Below, one piece after another: positions 40,607 through 49,822 of a stretch of 64,000 nt of DNA. The stretch's first letter is position 1. The number at the start of each line of letters is the position of its first letter. The stretch covers positions 372,001 to 436,000 of the forward strand of contig NZ_FOSZ01000001.1 of assembly GCF_900114415.1 (NCBI RefSeq). The letters are read 5' to 3'. This stretch comes from Shimia haliotis (lineage in GTDB: Bacteria; Pseudomonadota; Alphaproteobacteria; Rhodobacterales; Rhodobacteraceae). Made by a program: the position numbers and the translations under genes. The notes under the pieces were generated by a model that was not told the DNA's origin, did not search any database, and saw only the letters and a program-made list of their open reading frames with translations.

Positions 40607-41806
40607 ATGATCGGGCGCAAGGCGAAGCGCAAAACCGAAGACGTAGAAACACGGCCCAAGGGCTATGACGACTTTGATGTTCGTCTGGGCGATATGATGC
40701 GCGGTGAGCGTGCGACGATGGGGAAATCGTTGCTGGATGTTCAACGGGAATTGCGCATTCGCGCCGCATATGTCGCCGCCATCGAAAATTGTGATCCTTC
40801 CGCCTTTGAAACTCCGGGGTTTATTGCAGGTTACGTGCGGTCCTACGCGCGGTATTTGAACCTCGATCCTGAACAGGCGTTTTCCCAGTTTTGTGAAGAA
40901 AGCGGCTTTTCCACGGCGCATGGCATGTCGGCTGCGGCCTCGACCATTCGCAAGCGCGAGCCGGTGGTGGCCACTGGCAACGGCGCTGATCCTTTTGCCA
41001 CTCCGAACACGCCCTTTGCGCCGATGCAGGATTCGATCCTGTCCCGCGTAGAGCCGCGCGCCATCGGATCGTCCTTGGTTCTGGTCGCGTTGATTGCGGC
41101 CATCGGCTATGGCGGTTGGAGTGTTCTTAATGAAATTCAACGCGTTACCCTTGCTCCGGTAGAGCAGGCGCCAGTGGTTCTGGCGGATCTTGATCCGGTT
41201 GAAACTGCGCGTGCGGATGTTGATCGTCCGCAGCAGGACGCCACGCAGGCAGCAGGACTTTATACGCCTCCAAGCGAAGCGCTGGATCGGCTGTATCGCC
41301 CGCAAGCGCTGGATGTGCCTGTGCTGGTTGCGCGGGATGCGCCGATTTCACAGCTGAGCCCCGACACGTTGGGGTTGTTCACACCGGAAACCCCTGTGCT
41401 TGCAGAGATTTCGCCGGAACCGGCGGGTATCATCGTGCCGCAGGTTGTGGCTGACGGAACGCCTGATGTTGTGCTGATGGCGGTGCGCCCTGCGTGGGTG
41501 CGTGTGCGCTCGGCTGAAGGCACGGTTTTGTTTGAGAAAATTCTGGATGCCGGAGAAGAATATACCCTTCCTGCAACCGAAGATGCGCCGACGCTGCGCG
41601 CGGGCATGTCGGGGTCGGTGTATTTCAAAATTGGCGGCCAAATCTATGGTCCGGCCGGTGAAGGCACAGGAACGGTTCGAGATTTGGCTTTGGAACTCAA
41701 TAGTTTGCAGCAGGATTTTGAGGTCGCGGATCTGAACAGCGATCCTGAACTGGCGCGGATTGTGGCGCTGGCTGCCGCGCAGAACGTGATTGTCGAGGAC
41801 GAGTGA
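40607..41806 (+). CDS. RodZ-like protein: HTH domain, membrane helix, DUF4115
   Basis: This protein of about 399 residues has a cytoplasmic Xre-like HTH (VRLGDMMRGERATMGKSLLDVQRELRIRAAYVAAIE, split here for its two helices) near residues 20-80. A single membrane helix lies near 152-172 (SLVLVALIAAIGYGGWSVL), followed by a Pro/Ala-rich periplasmic linker. A C-terminal DUF4115 domain (VVLMAVRPAWVRVRSAEG) completes it. This is the RodZ layout, linking MreB to the cell envelope. The start MIGRKAKRK (40607) is preferred; GTG at 40535 would add 24 residues. It lies upstream of ispG, as in many alphaproteobacteria. Confidence 0.87.
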   Translation: MIGRKAKRKTEDVETRPKGYDDFDVRLGDMMRGERATMGKSLLDVQRELRIRAAYVAAIENCDPSAFETPGFIAGYVRSYARYLNLDPEQAFSQFCEESGFSTAHGMSAAASTIRKREPVVATGNGADPFATPNTPFAPMQDSILSRVEPRAIGSSLVLVALIAAIGYGGWSVLNEIQRVTLAPVEQAPVVLADLDPVETARADVDRPQQDATQAAGLYTPPSEALDRLYRPQALDVPVLVARDAPISQLSPDTLGLFTPETPVLAEISPEPAGIIVPQVVADGTPDVVLMAVRPAWVRVRSAEGTVLFEKILDAGEEYTLPATEDAPTLRAGMSGSVYFKIGGQIYGPAGEGTGTVRDLALELNSLQQDFEVADLNSDPELARIVALAAAQNVIVEDE

Positions 41807-41859
41807 CACGCCCGTGATCACACGGCGCATTGCACCCAACAGCAACAGAGATTAGACAG

Positions 41860-41888
41860 GCCCCAAACCCAATGGTGAGGGGCTTTTT
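41860..41888 (+). terminator. Terminator-like hairpin overlapping the ispG ribosome binding site
   Basis: GCCCC (41860-41864) pairs with GGGGC (41879-41883), followed by TTTTT. GAGGGG in the 3' arm is also the ribosome binding site for the ispG start at 41890. It could end RodZ transcripts and limit ispG translation. Confidence 0.5.
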
Positions 41889-41889
41889 C

Positions 41890-43020
41890 ATGTCTATGAA
41901 CCACATTCGACCCTGGCGGAATATCGAGCGGCGCAAGTCACGGCAGATTATGGTCGGCAATGTGCCTGTTGGAGGCGACGCGCCGATTGCGGTGCAGACC
42001 ATGACCAACACCGACAGCGGCGACGTAAAAGCCACGCTTGGTCAGGTACTGGCCGCGGCAGAGGCCGGCGCGGATATTGTGCGCATCTCTGCTCCGGATG
42101 TGGCGGCGACCACCGCGCTGAAGGAAATCTGCAAAGAAAGCCCTGTGCCGATCGTGGCGGACATCCATTTCCACTACAAACGCGCCATCGAGGCGGCAGA
42201 GGCCGGAGCGGCCTGTTTGCGGATCAATCCGGGCAATATTGGTGATGAGAAACGCGTCAAGGAAGTCATCAAGGCGGCGCGCGATCATGGCTGTTCGATC
42301 CGGATCGGGGTGAATGGCGGATCGCTGGAAAAGCATCTGTTGGACAAATACGGCGAGCCTTGCCCCGACGCGATGGTCGAAAGCGGGCTGGATCATATTA
42401 AGATATTGCAGGACAATGATTTTCACGAGTTCAAGATCTCGGTGAAGGCGTCGGATGTGTTCATGTCCGCGGCCGCGTATCAGATGCTGGCGGACGCCAC
42501 TGATGCGCCCATACACCTCGGGATTACCGAGGCTGGCGGCTTTGTCAGCGGCACGATCAAATCAGCGATCGGGCTGGGTCAGCTTTTGTGGATGGGCATT
42601 GGTGACACGTTGCGGGTGAGCCTGAGTGCGGACCCTGTGGAAGAGGTCAAAGTCGGTTTTGAAATCCTCAAGAGCCTTGGTTTGCGCCACCGTGGGGTGA
42701 ACATCATCAGCTGCCCGAGCTGTGCGCGGCAGGGGTTTGATGTGATCAAAACGGTTGAAGCCCTGGAAGAGCGACTGGCCCACATTCACACGCCAATGAG
42801 CCTGTCGATCATCGGTTGTGTGGTCAACGGACCAGGTGAGGCGCTGATGACCGATGTCGGGTTCACCGGCGGCGGCGCGGGGTCGGGCATGGTGTATTTG
42901 GCGGGCAAGCAAAGCCACAAGCTGAGCAATGAGGCGATGGTGGATCACATCGTTGAGCAGGTCGAAGCCAAGGCAGCGGAAATCGAAGCGGTAAAAGCGG
43001 CGGAAGATGCTGCTGAGTAA
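41890..43020 (+). CDS. ispG: 4-hydroxy-3-methylbut-2-enyl diphosphate synthase (flavodoxin)
   Basis: This 376-residue [4Fe-4S] enzyme reduces methylerythritol cyclodiphosphate in the MEP isoprenoid pathway. Key blocks are [41 protein letters not shown] and [15 protein letters not shown]. The cluster ligands lie in [12 protein letters not shown] and [12 protein letters not shown]. The start is MSMNHIRPW at 41890; the second Met two codons later is possible. Open sequence to 41830 runs through the upstream hairpin and is non-coding. It is downstream of the RodZ-like gene. Confidence 0.96.
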   Translation: MSMNHIRPWRNIERRKSRQIMVGNVPVGGDAPIAVQTMTNTDSGDVKATLGQVLAAAEAGADIVRISAPDVAATTALKEICKESPVPIVADIHFHYKRAIEAAEAGAACLRINPGNIGDEKRVKEVIKAARDHGCSIRIGVNGGSLEKHLLDKYGEPCPDAMVESGLDHIKILQDNDFHEFKISVKASDVFMSAAAYQMLADATDAPIHLGITEAGGFVSGTIKSAIGLGQLLWMGIGDTLRVSLSADPVEEVKVGFEILKSLGLRHRGVNIISCPSCARQGFDVIKTVEALEERLAHIHTPMSLSIIGCVVNGPGEALMTDVGFTGGGAGSGMVYLAGKQSHKLSNEAMVDHIVEQVEAKAAEIEAVKAAEDAAE

Positions 43021-43069
43021 CGCTTTAAGTTTCAGTCATTAACAATCTGAAAATCAAAGAAAAACCACT

Positions 43070-43108
43070 GTCGGTGCTGCGTCGGTAAAACGTCGGTATT
43101 GCGTCGGT
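43070..43108 (+). repeat. Four tandem 11-bp repeats, GTCGGT-N5
   Basis: GTCGGT occurs at 43070, 43081, 43092 and 43103, an exact 11-base period with variable five-base spacers (GCTGC, AAAAC, ATTGC). The array lies between the converging ispG and dsbA-like genes. A further TCGGTCGGG occurs at about 43140. The one-turn period would put every copy on the same DNA face. Confidence 0.6.
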
Positions 43109-43158
43109 GCGTTTTGGCGCTCGGGCGTTTGTGAAGGCATCGGTCGGGCGTTGGTGTT

Positions 43159-43181
43159 GGGGGCGCGCAGGACGCACCCCC
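43159..43181. terminator. Hairpin between converging ispG and dsbA-like genes
   Basis: GGGGG-C-GCG (43159-43167) pairs with CGC-A-CCCCC (43173-43181) around CAGGA, with one mismatch. It lies nine bases from the dsbA-like stop. No strong T-run is present on either side. Confidence 0.45.
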
Positions 43182-43189
43182 GTAGGATG

Positions 43190-43936
43190 TCAGCCGCGTT
43201 TGTCGGCGACCAGAGCGCGCATGTTTTCCAGCGGCAGATAGCCGCGCAGCAGCTCGTCCTTCATGACAAATGTCGGCGTGCCGGAGATTTGCAGGGCGCG
43301 GGCCAGTTGCTGCGTTGCGGCCAGTTCTGCGTTGACCTCTTCGCTTTCCATACGGGCAATCACCGCATCGCCGTCAAATCCGAGGCTGGTGGCGAGTTTG
43401 GACAGGGTGGCGTCAGACGGGTCTTTGCGCATGGTGATGAGGGCATCATGCGCCTGCTTGTAGGCCTCAGCCCCGTGCAGCTGCTTCATCGCGATGGCAA
43501 AGCGGGAGGAGGCGACAGAGGCCTCGCCCAGAATCGGGAATTCCTTGACAATCAGCTTGATGTTGCCATCCGATTTCACGAGTTCAGCAACTTCGTCATG
43601 GGCTTTGCGGCAATACCCGCAGCGGTAGTCGACAAATTCAACCAGCGTGATGTCGCCCTCTGGATTGCCGCCGACCCAGCTAAAGCCGTCGTTGAAAATC
43701 TGGTCGGCATGGGAGGACACCAGCGCCACGTCCCCCGCGGCCTGTGCAGCGGCCTGGCGTTCCTCAAGAACAGCGACGGCTTCCATGATGACCTGTGGAT
43801 TGTCCAGCAAGTAGGCACGGACTTCGGCGCGGAAGGCGGCACGCTCTTCGTCTGACATGGAGGACAGATCAAAGGCGGCAAGAGGCGCTGCGGCGATGGA
43901 CAGGGCCAAGGCGGATGTGGCGAGGATACGTTTCAT
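43190..43936 (-). CDS. DsbA-family periplasmic thiol oxidoreductase
   Basis: This 248-residue exported protein has signal peptide MKRILATSALALSIAAAPLAAF. An N-terminal helical region (SDEERAAFRAEVRAYLLDNPQ) is typical of Com1/ScsC-type DsbA proteins and often mediates oligomerisation. The thioredoxin domain carries CGYC in VEFVDYRCGYCRKAHDE near residue 118. The cis-Pro loop is ISGTPTFVMKD. It catalyses disulfide formation or isomerisation in the periplasm. It lies 13 bases downstream of an M48 protease gene on the same strand, suggesting a joint role in envelope protein quality control. Confidence 0.92.
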   Translation of the reverse strand: MKRILATSALALSIAAAPLAAFDLSSMSDEERAAFRAEVRAYLLDNPQVIMEAVAVLEERQAAAQAAGDVALVSSHADQIFNDGFSWVGGNPEGDITLVEFVDYRCGYCRKAHDEVAELVKSDGNIKLIVKEFPILGEASVASSRFAIAMKQLHGAEAYKQAHDALITMRKDPSDATLSKLATSLGFDGDAVIARMESEEVNAELAATQQLARALQISGTPTFVMKDELLRGYLPLENMRALVADKRG

Positions 43937-43949
43937 GGGAACAACTCCG

Positions 43950-45284
43950 TTATCGTTTTTTAGCTTTGGCACGCTTGGCGGCGGCCAGAATGTCATCAGC
44001 ACGGCGATAGGCGCTTGAGCCGCGCGGCAGAAGGCCCAAAGCGCGTTGGGCGTGAATTTCGGCGTCTTCGAGCCGACCTGCAAGGGCATAGCGTTCCGCG
44101 GTTGAGACCGACGCCATACCGTTGTTTCCAACCTGCGCATAGGCCAATCCGAGGTCGCGCAGAACGCGCATGTTGCGGAAATCGAGGTCGCGGGATTTTT
44201 CCAGATAAGTCAGCGCTTCTTTGTTCTGGTCCACGGTCATCAGCGCGCGGCCCAGATTACCGAGGATGAGGCCGTCGCGCGGAGCCAGATCAGCGGCTTT
44301 GCGATAAGCTGTGACCGCGTCTTGGAATTGGCGGGATTGCAGGTGGATCTGACCCTTGAGGTCGTAATATTGCGCATCCGTGGGACGCAGTGCGATTGCT
44401 TTTTCGATGTGGTTGAGTGCCTTGGCGCGGTCCTGCTGACGGTGATAGGCTACCGCAAGGCGCATGTGACGGACATCCTCGTAGGGGCTTTCGCTATAGC
44501 GTTGGAATGTCCATTTCACGGGGCGCTTGAAGGCGGTAACCTTGGCGCGGGCGCGTTCGTACCAGTAGTCCAGTTCCGGTTGCGGTTTTGACTTGCCCGA
44601 GTAGGCCGCCACAAAACGCTCGGTGGCGCGAATGCGGTCCCGCGTCAGCGGGTGGGAGCGCATGTAGGGATCCTGACGGGTGACGTTGAGGTGTTCCTGA
44701 CCTTCAAAGATTTTGTGAACCGCAATCAGGCCGCTGGGGTCAATGCCGGCGGAAGCCAGATAGCGGATGCCGGATTGATCGGCGGAGGCTTCTTCGGCGC
44801 GGGTGTGTGCGAGGAACTGGCGTTGAGCGGAGGTTTGCGTGCCAAGAGCAAGGCCCGCAGCCACGTCGCCGCGGCCCGTTGCGGCCGCCACGGCGAGTGC
44901 CAGCGCTAGGCCAAGCCCTGCGGCGGTGCGGGCGCTGTCGAGATTGGCCATGCGACGTGTTAGATGGCCGTTTGCGATATGGGCTGCTTCATGCGCAACC
45001 ACCCCCTGAAGTTTTTCAGGCGTGTCGAGGCGCATCATCAGGCCGGTGTGAATGTAGATATGCCCGCTGTCGATCACAAAGGCGTTCAGGCTGTTGTCGT
45101 CGATGAGCAGGATTTTAACGGTTCCACCGAGCCCTGAGGCCCGCAAAACGGGGGCAGCCATGCGAGCGAGCGCATTTTCGATGTCGCTGTCGCGGATCAG
45201 CGTTGCGGCGCGGGCTGGTGCTGTGGTCCAAACAAGCAAAAGCGCGGCGACCAAAGTGGTCACAAAAGCAGGCAAAGCGCGCAT
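43950..45284 (-). CDS. Periplasmic M48 metalloprotease with TPR repeats (BepA-like)
   Basis: This protein of about 444 residues has signal peptide MRALPAFVTTLVAALLLVW ending near ARAATL. The peptidase M48 domain has the zinc motif HEAAHIANGH near residue 108 and the third ligand region EEASADQSGIRYLASAG. At least four TPR units follow from about residue 280 (ALNHIEKAIALRPTDAQYYD, AVTAYRKAADLAPRDGLILG, ALTYLEKSRDLDF). This is the BepA/YfgC layout, which maintains outer membrane assembly. The start at 45284 is chosen for the signal peptide; ATG at 45317 would add 11 residues, and neither has a good ribosome binding site. It is operonic with the DsbA-like gene. Confidence 0.88.
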   Translation of the reverse strand: MRALPAFVTTLVAALLLVWTTAPARAATLIRDSDIENALARMAAPVLRASGLGGTVKILLIDDNSLNAFVIDSGHIYIHTGLMMRLDTPEKLQGVVAHEAAHIANGHLTRRMANLDSARTAAGLGLALALAVAAATGRGDVAAGLALGTQTSAQRQFLAHTRAEEASADQSGIRYLASAGIDPSGLIAVHKIFEGQEHLNVTRQDPYMRSHPLTRDRIRATERFVAAYSGKSKPQPELDYWYERARAKVTAFKRPVKWTFQRYSESPYEDVRHMRLAVAYHRQQDRAKALNHIEKAIALRPTDAQYYDLKGQIHLQSRQFQDAVTAYRKAADLAPRDGLILGNLGRALMTVDQNKEALTYLEKSRDLDFRNMRVLRDLGLAYAQVGNNGMASVSTAERYALAGRLEDAEIHAQRALGLLPRGSSAYRRADDILAAAKRAKAKKR

Positions 45285-45340
45285 TGACGGCGCAGGTGTT
45301 TTTGGATGAAACCACATGAGGGCCAATAGGGAGCAAAACG

Positions 45341-46486
45341 ATGCGGAACTCAAGGCGTGGGGCGGTTGATCCCTTCATTGTGATGGATGTGATGGAAGCG
45401 GCGCGTCAGGCAGAGGCGGACGGGCGTCGGATTGTCCATATGGAGGTGGGCCAGCCAGGCACAGCAGCGCCGAAAGGGGCGCAGGCCGCGCTGGCCGAGG
45501 CGATGGGTGATGACGCCTTGGGATACACGGTGGCGCTGGGGCTTCCGGCGTTGCGGGCGCGAATCGCGCAGCTTTATGGCGACTGGTATGGTGTGGATCT
45601 GGATCCGGCGCGGGTGGTGGTGACATCTGGCAGCAGCGGGGCGTTTTTGCTGGCGTTTACGGCGTTGTTTGACGCGGGTGACCGCGTGGCCATCGGGGCA
45701 CCGGGTTATCCGAGTTATCGCCAGATTTTGAAAGCGTTGAGTTTGCAGCCGATTGACGTGCCAAGCGTGCCGGAAAACCGGTTGCAGCCGGTGCCGGATG
45801 ATTTGCAGGCAATGGGTTTTGAGGGGCTGATGGTGGCGTCACCTGCCAATCCGACAGGCACGATGCTGGATCGTTCGGCTATGGGCGCGCTGATTGATTT
45901 GTGCCGCGAGAAAAATGCGGCGTTTATCAGCGACGAGATTTATCACGGCATTGAATACGAGGCGAAGGCGGTGACGGCGCTTGAGCTGACGGACGACTGT
46001 TATGTGATCAACTCGTTTTCCAAATACTTCAGCATGACCGGCTGGCGCGTTGGCTGGATGGTGGTGCCACAGGATCATGTGCGCAAGGTGGAGCGGTTGG
46101 CGCAGAACATGTTTATCTGCGCGCCCCATGCCTCGCAGGTAGCAGCCTTGGCGGCAATGGAGTGTCACGAGGAGTTGGAGGCCAATATGGCGGTCTATCG
46201 CGCCAATCGCCAGCTGATGATCGAGGGCTTGCCAAAGGCGGGATTTGACAAGTTCGCGCCGCCGGATGGGGCATTCTATTTTTACGTGGATGTGAGCGAT
46301 TACACCGACGACAGCCGCGCCTTTGCGCGCTGGATACTGGACGAGGCCGGTGTTGCCGTCACCCCGGGGTTGGATTTCGATCCCGTGCGCGGGGCGACCA
46401 CGTTGCGGTTTTCATATGCGCGCGCGACCGAGGACATTGCCGAAGGGTTGGCACGGCTGGGGACTTTCATGTCTAAGGTTCGATAA
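45341..46486 (+). CDS. Class I/II pyridoxal-phosphate aminotransferase
   Basis: This 381-residue fold-type I enzyme has HMEVGQPGTAAPKGAQ at the N-terminus, VVVTSGSSGAFLLAF and LMVASPANPTGTML. AAFISDEIYHGIEYE carries the cofactor-binding Asp and Tyr. The Schiff-base lysine is in NSFSKYFSMTGWRVGW near residue 230, and the C-terminal Arg in TTLRFSYA binds the substrate carboxylate. It resembles the aspartate/alanine aminotransferase group; the amino donor is not determinable. It is divergent from the M48 protease gene across a short gap. Confidence 0.9.
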   Translation: MRNSRRGAVDPFIVMDVMEAARQAEADGRRIVHMEVGQPGTAAPKGAQAALAEAMGDDALGYTVALGLPALRARIAQLYGDWYGVDLDPARVVVTSGSSGAFLLAFTALFDAGDRVAIGAPGYPSYRQILKALSLQPIDVPSVPENRLQPVPDDLQAMGFEGLMVASPANPTGTMLDRSAMGALIDLCREKNAAFISDEIYHGIEYEAKAVTALELTDDCYVINSFSKYFSMTGWRVGWMVVPQDHVRKVERLAQNMFICAPHASQVAALAAMECHEELEANMAVYRANRQLMIEGLPKAGFDKFAPPDGAFYFYVDVSDYTDDSRAFARWILDEAGVAVTPGLDFDPVRGATTLRFSYARATEDIAEGLARLGTFMSKVR

Positions 46487-46572
46487 ATTATCTAATTTCA
46501 GATAGTTACAGGGATTTTCTGATGTGAGTTTGCGCGTCGGATTCGGCTTGGGCAACGGATACTGGAAGCCGG

Positions 46573-48384
46573 TTAGGGGCGGCCTGAGCAGGTCTCGACT
46601 CGGTTTCTGCCATTGGCTTTGGCGGAATAGAGCGCGGCGTCTGCGCCGTTGAGCAAAGTTTCGGCGGATTTGGTGAAGTTGCGGTTGGTTGCGGCAACAC
46701 CGAAGCTACAGGTGACGGAGATTTGCGGATCATCCAGCAATGGGCGGCTGGCGATGGCGCTGCGCAGGCGTTCCGCGGTGGCGACACCTTCGGCGGTACT
46801 ACAATTGGGCAGGATCAGAGCAAATTCCTCTCCGCCATAGCGGCAAAGGCGATCGGTTTTGCGCAGATCGAATGCGGTGAGCCGGTGGGCCAAAGCCTTG
46901 AGCACGGCATCTCCGGTCGGATGGCCGTAGGTGTCGTTGATGGATTTGAAGTGATCAATATCAAACAAAACAACGGTGAGTGGTTGTTTGGTCTCAACTG
47001 CATCCAGCCAGTTCCGCGCCCAATGGTGGTCAAAGGATTGCCGGTTCAGAAGGCCTGTGAGGTGATCGTGGCGTGACATGTAGATTGCGTCGTTGCGGTC
47101 TCGCGACAGTTGCTCTTTCTCGGCTTCCAAAAGGGCGGTTCGGGCGATGGCCACCGAGGCGCGGTTGCCGATGATCTGGCTGAGGATCATCATCAGATAC
47201 ACCACGCTGAGTGGGATTAGGAAGGCTCCGTAAGTATCGCTGACGGAAGCATAAATGTCGTTCATGCCCGCCCCCAGACAGAGCAGTGTTGAGATGCCCA
47301 GAATACGGGCTTCGCGATTGCCGGATCTGAGGGCAGAAGCGATATGAAGAACGCCGGGAATGAAGCTGACTACGGCGGCGATCTGGGCGACAATGAGCAC
47401 ATCAGAAATGCGGTCCAGCGGCACCAGTAGCGCTGTGGCGCCGATCAGGTGCAGAACAACGTGCAACAGCCGGCGCGGCCGGCGGCGGGTCGGGCGCGGA
47501 AACAAAACCTCAAGCATGATCAGAACCCAAGAGGCCAAAACCGGCACCAGCCCAATCTCTATTCGCATGCGCAGGCCATGCCATTGCGCCCCAAAGAACA
47601 TTTCTGGAAGATTTTCGACGGCGAGCGCGCGCAAAATAACAAAGAACGTGATCGTAGCCAGCAATCCTGCGGCGGGTTCGCGGAGTTTGGAGGCATAAAG
47701 CATCACGTTTCGCAGCATGATCAGAAGCAACATCCCGATCGTCAGACCGGCAAGCAGCGACCGGCGGTTGTTCGAAAGCTGTGCAGTGGTCGCACGAGCA
47801 ACAAAGGGCGCCTTTGAGATGCCGCCCCAAGCAAACATGGTTTTTCGCACATGAAACACCAGAAAGCCGTCACCTGAGACCGGCAAAGCGTGGTTTAGAA
47901 ACCGTTGGGCGGCCAGCGCGTCGCCGGTGAGGTTGCCCTCCTGCGCGATCAGGACCGCGTTGTGAGGGGTGTCCGCAGGTGCCCAAAACACTCTGTAGGC
48001 GTCGTGGACGACGCCCATACTCAATGCCAGATCTGCCTCTTGGATTTCGGGAAGAGACAGCGCCGCGACGAAGGTTGCCACGCCGTGATCGCGCGGATTG
48101 GTCGCGTCCTTGGGAAGTTTTCCTGCCCAGTTGGACGGCACAGGCATGACCGGATAGGCCTTGTCCTTAAAGCTTTGGACGGCTTGTTCGGGGGGCAGGA
48201 GTTGGTTCCATGCGAACATCCAAGGGCCGTTAAGAACAAGCGTCGCGGTGCTGTCATCAAGCAGGCCAGTGGCGTCAAAATTGGCGTAGTCTGCCCGTGC
48301 CATGGTTCCGGATCCGGCCAGAAGCGCGGCGAACAACGACACGCAGAGAATCGAGAGCCATTTTCCCATAGGTCGACGGGCCAT
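46573..48384 (-). CDS. Diguanylate cyclase with 7TMR-DISM sensor region
   Basis: This 603-residue protein makes cyclic di-GMP. It starts with a signal-like helix and a periplasmic beta-sandwich domain of the 7TMR-DISM extracellular type (LNGPWMFAWNQLLPPEQ, then MPVPSNWAGKLP). About seven membrane helices lie between residues 208 and 400, then a coiled coil and a GGDEF domain from about 430. The active-site loop is GGEEF. The product-inhibition I-site RxxD (RKTD) sits exactly five residues before it, so feedback inhibition by c-di-GMP is expected. No phosphodiesterase or PilZ gene is adjacent. Confidence 0.92.
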   Translation of the reverse strand: MARRPMGKWLSILCVSLFAALLAGSGTMARADYANFDATGLLDDSTATLVLNGPWMFAWNQLLPPEQAVQSFKDKAYPVMPVPSNWAGKLPKDATNPRDHGVATFVAALSLPEIQEADLALSMGVVHDAYRVFWAPADTPHNAVLIAQEGNLTGDALAAQRFLNHALPVSGDGFLVFHVRKTMFAWGGISKAPFVARATTAQLSNNRRSLLAGLTIGMLLLIMLRNVMLYASKLREPAAGLLATITFFVILRALAVENLPEMFFGAQWHGLRMRIEIGLVPVLASWVLIMLEVLFPRPTRRRPRRLLHVVLHLIGATALLVPLDRISDVLIVAQIAAVVSFIPGVLHIASALRSGNREARILGISTLLCLGAGMNDIYASVSDTYGAFLIPLSVVYLMMILSQIIGNRASVAIARTALLEAEKEQLSRDRNDAIYMSRHDHLTGLLNRQSFDHHWARNWLDAVETKQPLTVVLFDIDHFKSINDTYGHPTGDAVLKALAHRLTAFDLRKTDRLCRYGGEEFALILPNCSTAEGVATAERLRSAIASRPLLDDPQISVTCSFGVAATNRNFTKSAETLLNGADAALYSAKANGRNRVETCSGRP

Positions 48385-48536
48385 TAATCTGTCTGTTTCA
48401 GGTTCGGCATAGAACGGATTGTTTAGGGGGCGGTTAACGCCAACGGATTTGTGCGGGCCTCTTGTGGAGTGGTGTCGACAGGGGAGGTCGTGTAGGCTGC
48501 GCCAAACTGCCCGTTAGAGGTTTGACGAGAGGGATC

Positions 48537-49757
48537 ATGAGCAAATTCTTTGCACTGGTGATGGCTGTGTTGCTGGGGGCTGCGGCCCATGCGCAGGAGT
48601 TTTCCGCCTTGGCGCGGCTGGATGCCAACAAAAGCGGTCTGACGGAGGGCTGGCGCGGAGCGGTGACGCTTGAGCTTGGTCTGAGCCAAGGGGTGCCTTG
48701 GCGAATGTTTCATCTGGATGAGCCGCGACGCTTGGTTCTGGATTTTCGAGAAGTGGACTGGGGAAGCACCGAAGCGGCGGACCTTGGATCAGCTCAGGGT
48801 GTGGGCGCAGTGCGCTTTGGTGGCTATCGACCGGGCTGGAGCCGGATGGTGCTGGATCTTGAGGCGCCTTTGATGGTGCAAAGCGCCGAGATGGCGGTTC
48901 AGGATGGCGCAGGGGCTGCGGTTCTGACGGTGACGTTGGAACCCGGGACGGCGGAGGACTTCGCAAAGGGTGCAGGCGCGCCTTATGATCCGCGTTGGGA
49001 TTTGCCAAAACCGGAAACCGATGGTGTTGCCAGTAGCACCAAGCCGGAATGGGCGCCGACGGTTGTCTTGCTGGACCCCGGTCACGGTGGCATTGATCCC
49101 GGGGCCGAGCGGGATGGGGTTCAGGAAAAGGCGCTGATGTTGAGCTTTTCCCGAGAGTTGCGAGACACGCTGCGCCGTGCGGGTGGCTTTGAAGTGCATG
49201 TGACGCGGGATGCGGATGTATTTGTATCGCTGGAGGGCCGTGTAGCGCTGGCGCACCAGCTTGGCGCAGATGTGTTTATCTCGCTGCATGCGGACAGCCT
49301 AAGTCAGGGCCATGCGCAGGGGGCAGCGGTTTATACTCTGTCCGAAGAGGCGTCTGACGCGGCTTCGGCGCTTTTGGCAGAGCGCCACAATCGCGCGGAT
49401 ATTCTGTCGGGTGTGGACCTGTCGGGCGCGGATGACGAGGTGACGGACATTTTGCTTGATCTGGCGCGGCAGGAAACCGAACCGCGGACAGAAGTTTTGG
49501 CCAATCTGATGGTGCATGGCATCAAAAACGCCACAGGATCGGTAAACAAAAAGCCGCGCCGAGAAGGGGCGTTTTCCGTGTTGAAGGCGGCGGATGTGCC
49601 TTCGATCCTGATCGAATTGGGTTTTATGTCGTCGGAAAAAGACCTTGCCAATCTGCTGGATCCCGGTTGGCGGGCCTCGATGGCGGCGGGTATTCGCGAC
49701 GGGCTTCAGGCGTGGGTGATCGAGGACAAGGCGAACAAAGCGCTGGTGCGGCAGTAG
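48537..49757 (+). CDS. amiC: N-acetylmuramoyl-L-alanine amidase (AmiC type)
   Basis: This 406-residue exported enzyme cleaves peptide stems from glycan strands during septal cell-wall splitting. It has signal peptide MSKFFALVMAVLLGAAAHA. An N-terminal AMIN domain (septum targeting, WRMFHLDEPRRLVLDFREV) lies near residues 35-140. A C-terminal Amidase_3 domain follows with zinc-binding VLLDPGHGGIDPGAE, the Glu in REGAFSVLKAADVPSILIELGFMS, and ADVFISLHADS. The start at 48537 follows GAGAGGGATC. It sits 1.4 kb upstream of the PBP1A gene, forming a peptidoglycan group. Confidence 0.93.
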   Translation: MSKFFALVMAVLLGAAAHAQEFSALARLDANKSGLTEGWRGAVTLELGLSQGVPWRMFHLDEPRRLVLDFREVDWGSTEAADLGSAQGVGAVRFGGYRPGWSRMVLDLEAPLMVQSAEMAVQDGAGAAVLTVTLEPGTAEDFAKGAGAPYDPRWDLPKPETDGVASSTKPEWAPTVVLLDPGHGGIDPGAERDGVQEKALMLSFSRELRDTLRRAGGFEVHVTRDADVFVSLEGRVALAHQLGADVFISLHADSLSQGHAQGAAVYTLSEEASDAASALLAERHNRADILSGVDLSGADDEVTDILLDLARQETEPRTEVLANLMVHGIKNATGSVNKKPRREGAFSVLKAADVPSILIELGFMSSEKDLANLLDPGWRASMAAGIRDGLQAWVIEDKANKALVRQ

Positions 49758-49822
49758 AAAATTAACCCTGCCGTGCACATCTGGGAGGCAGTGCGGCAGA
49801 CATGAGATGGTGTGAGGGTGCG

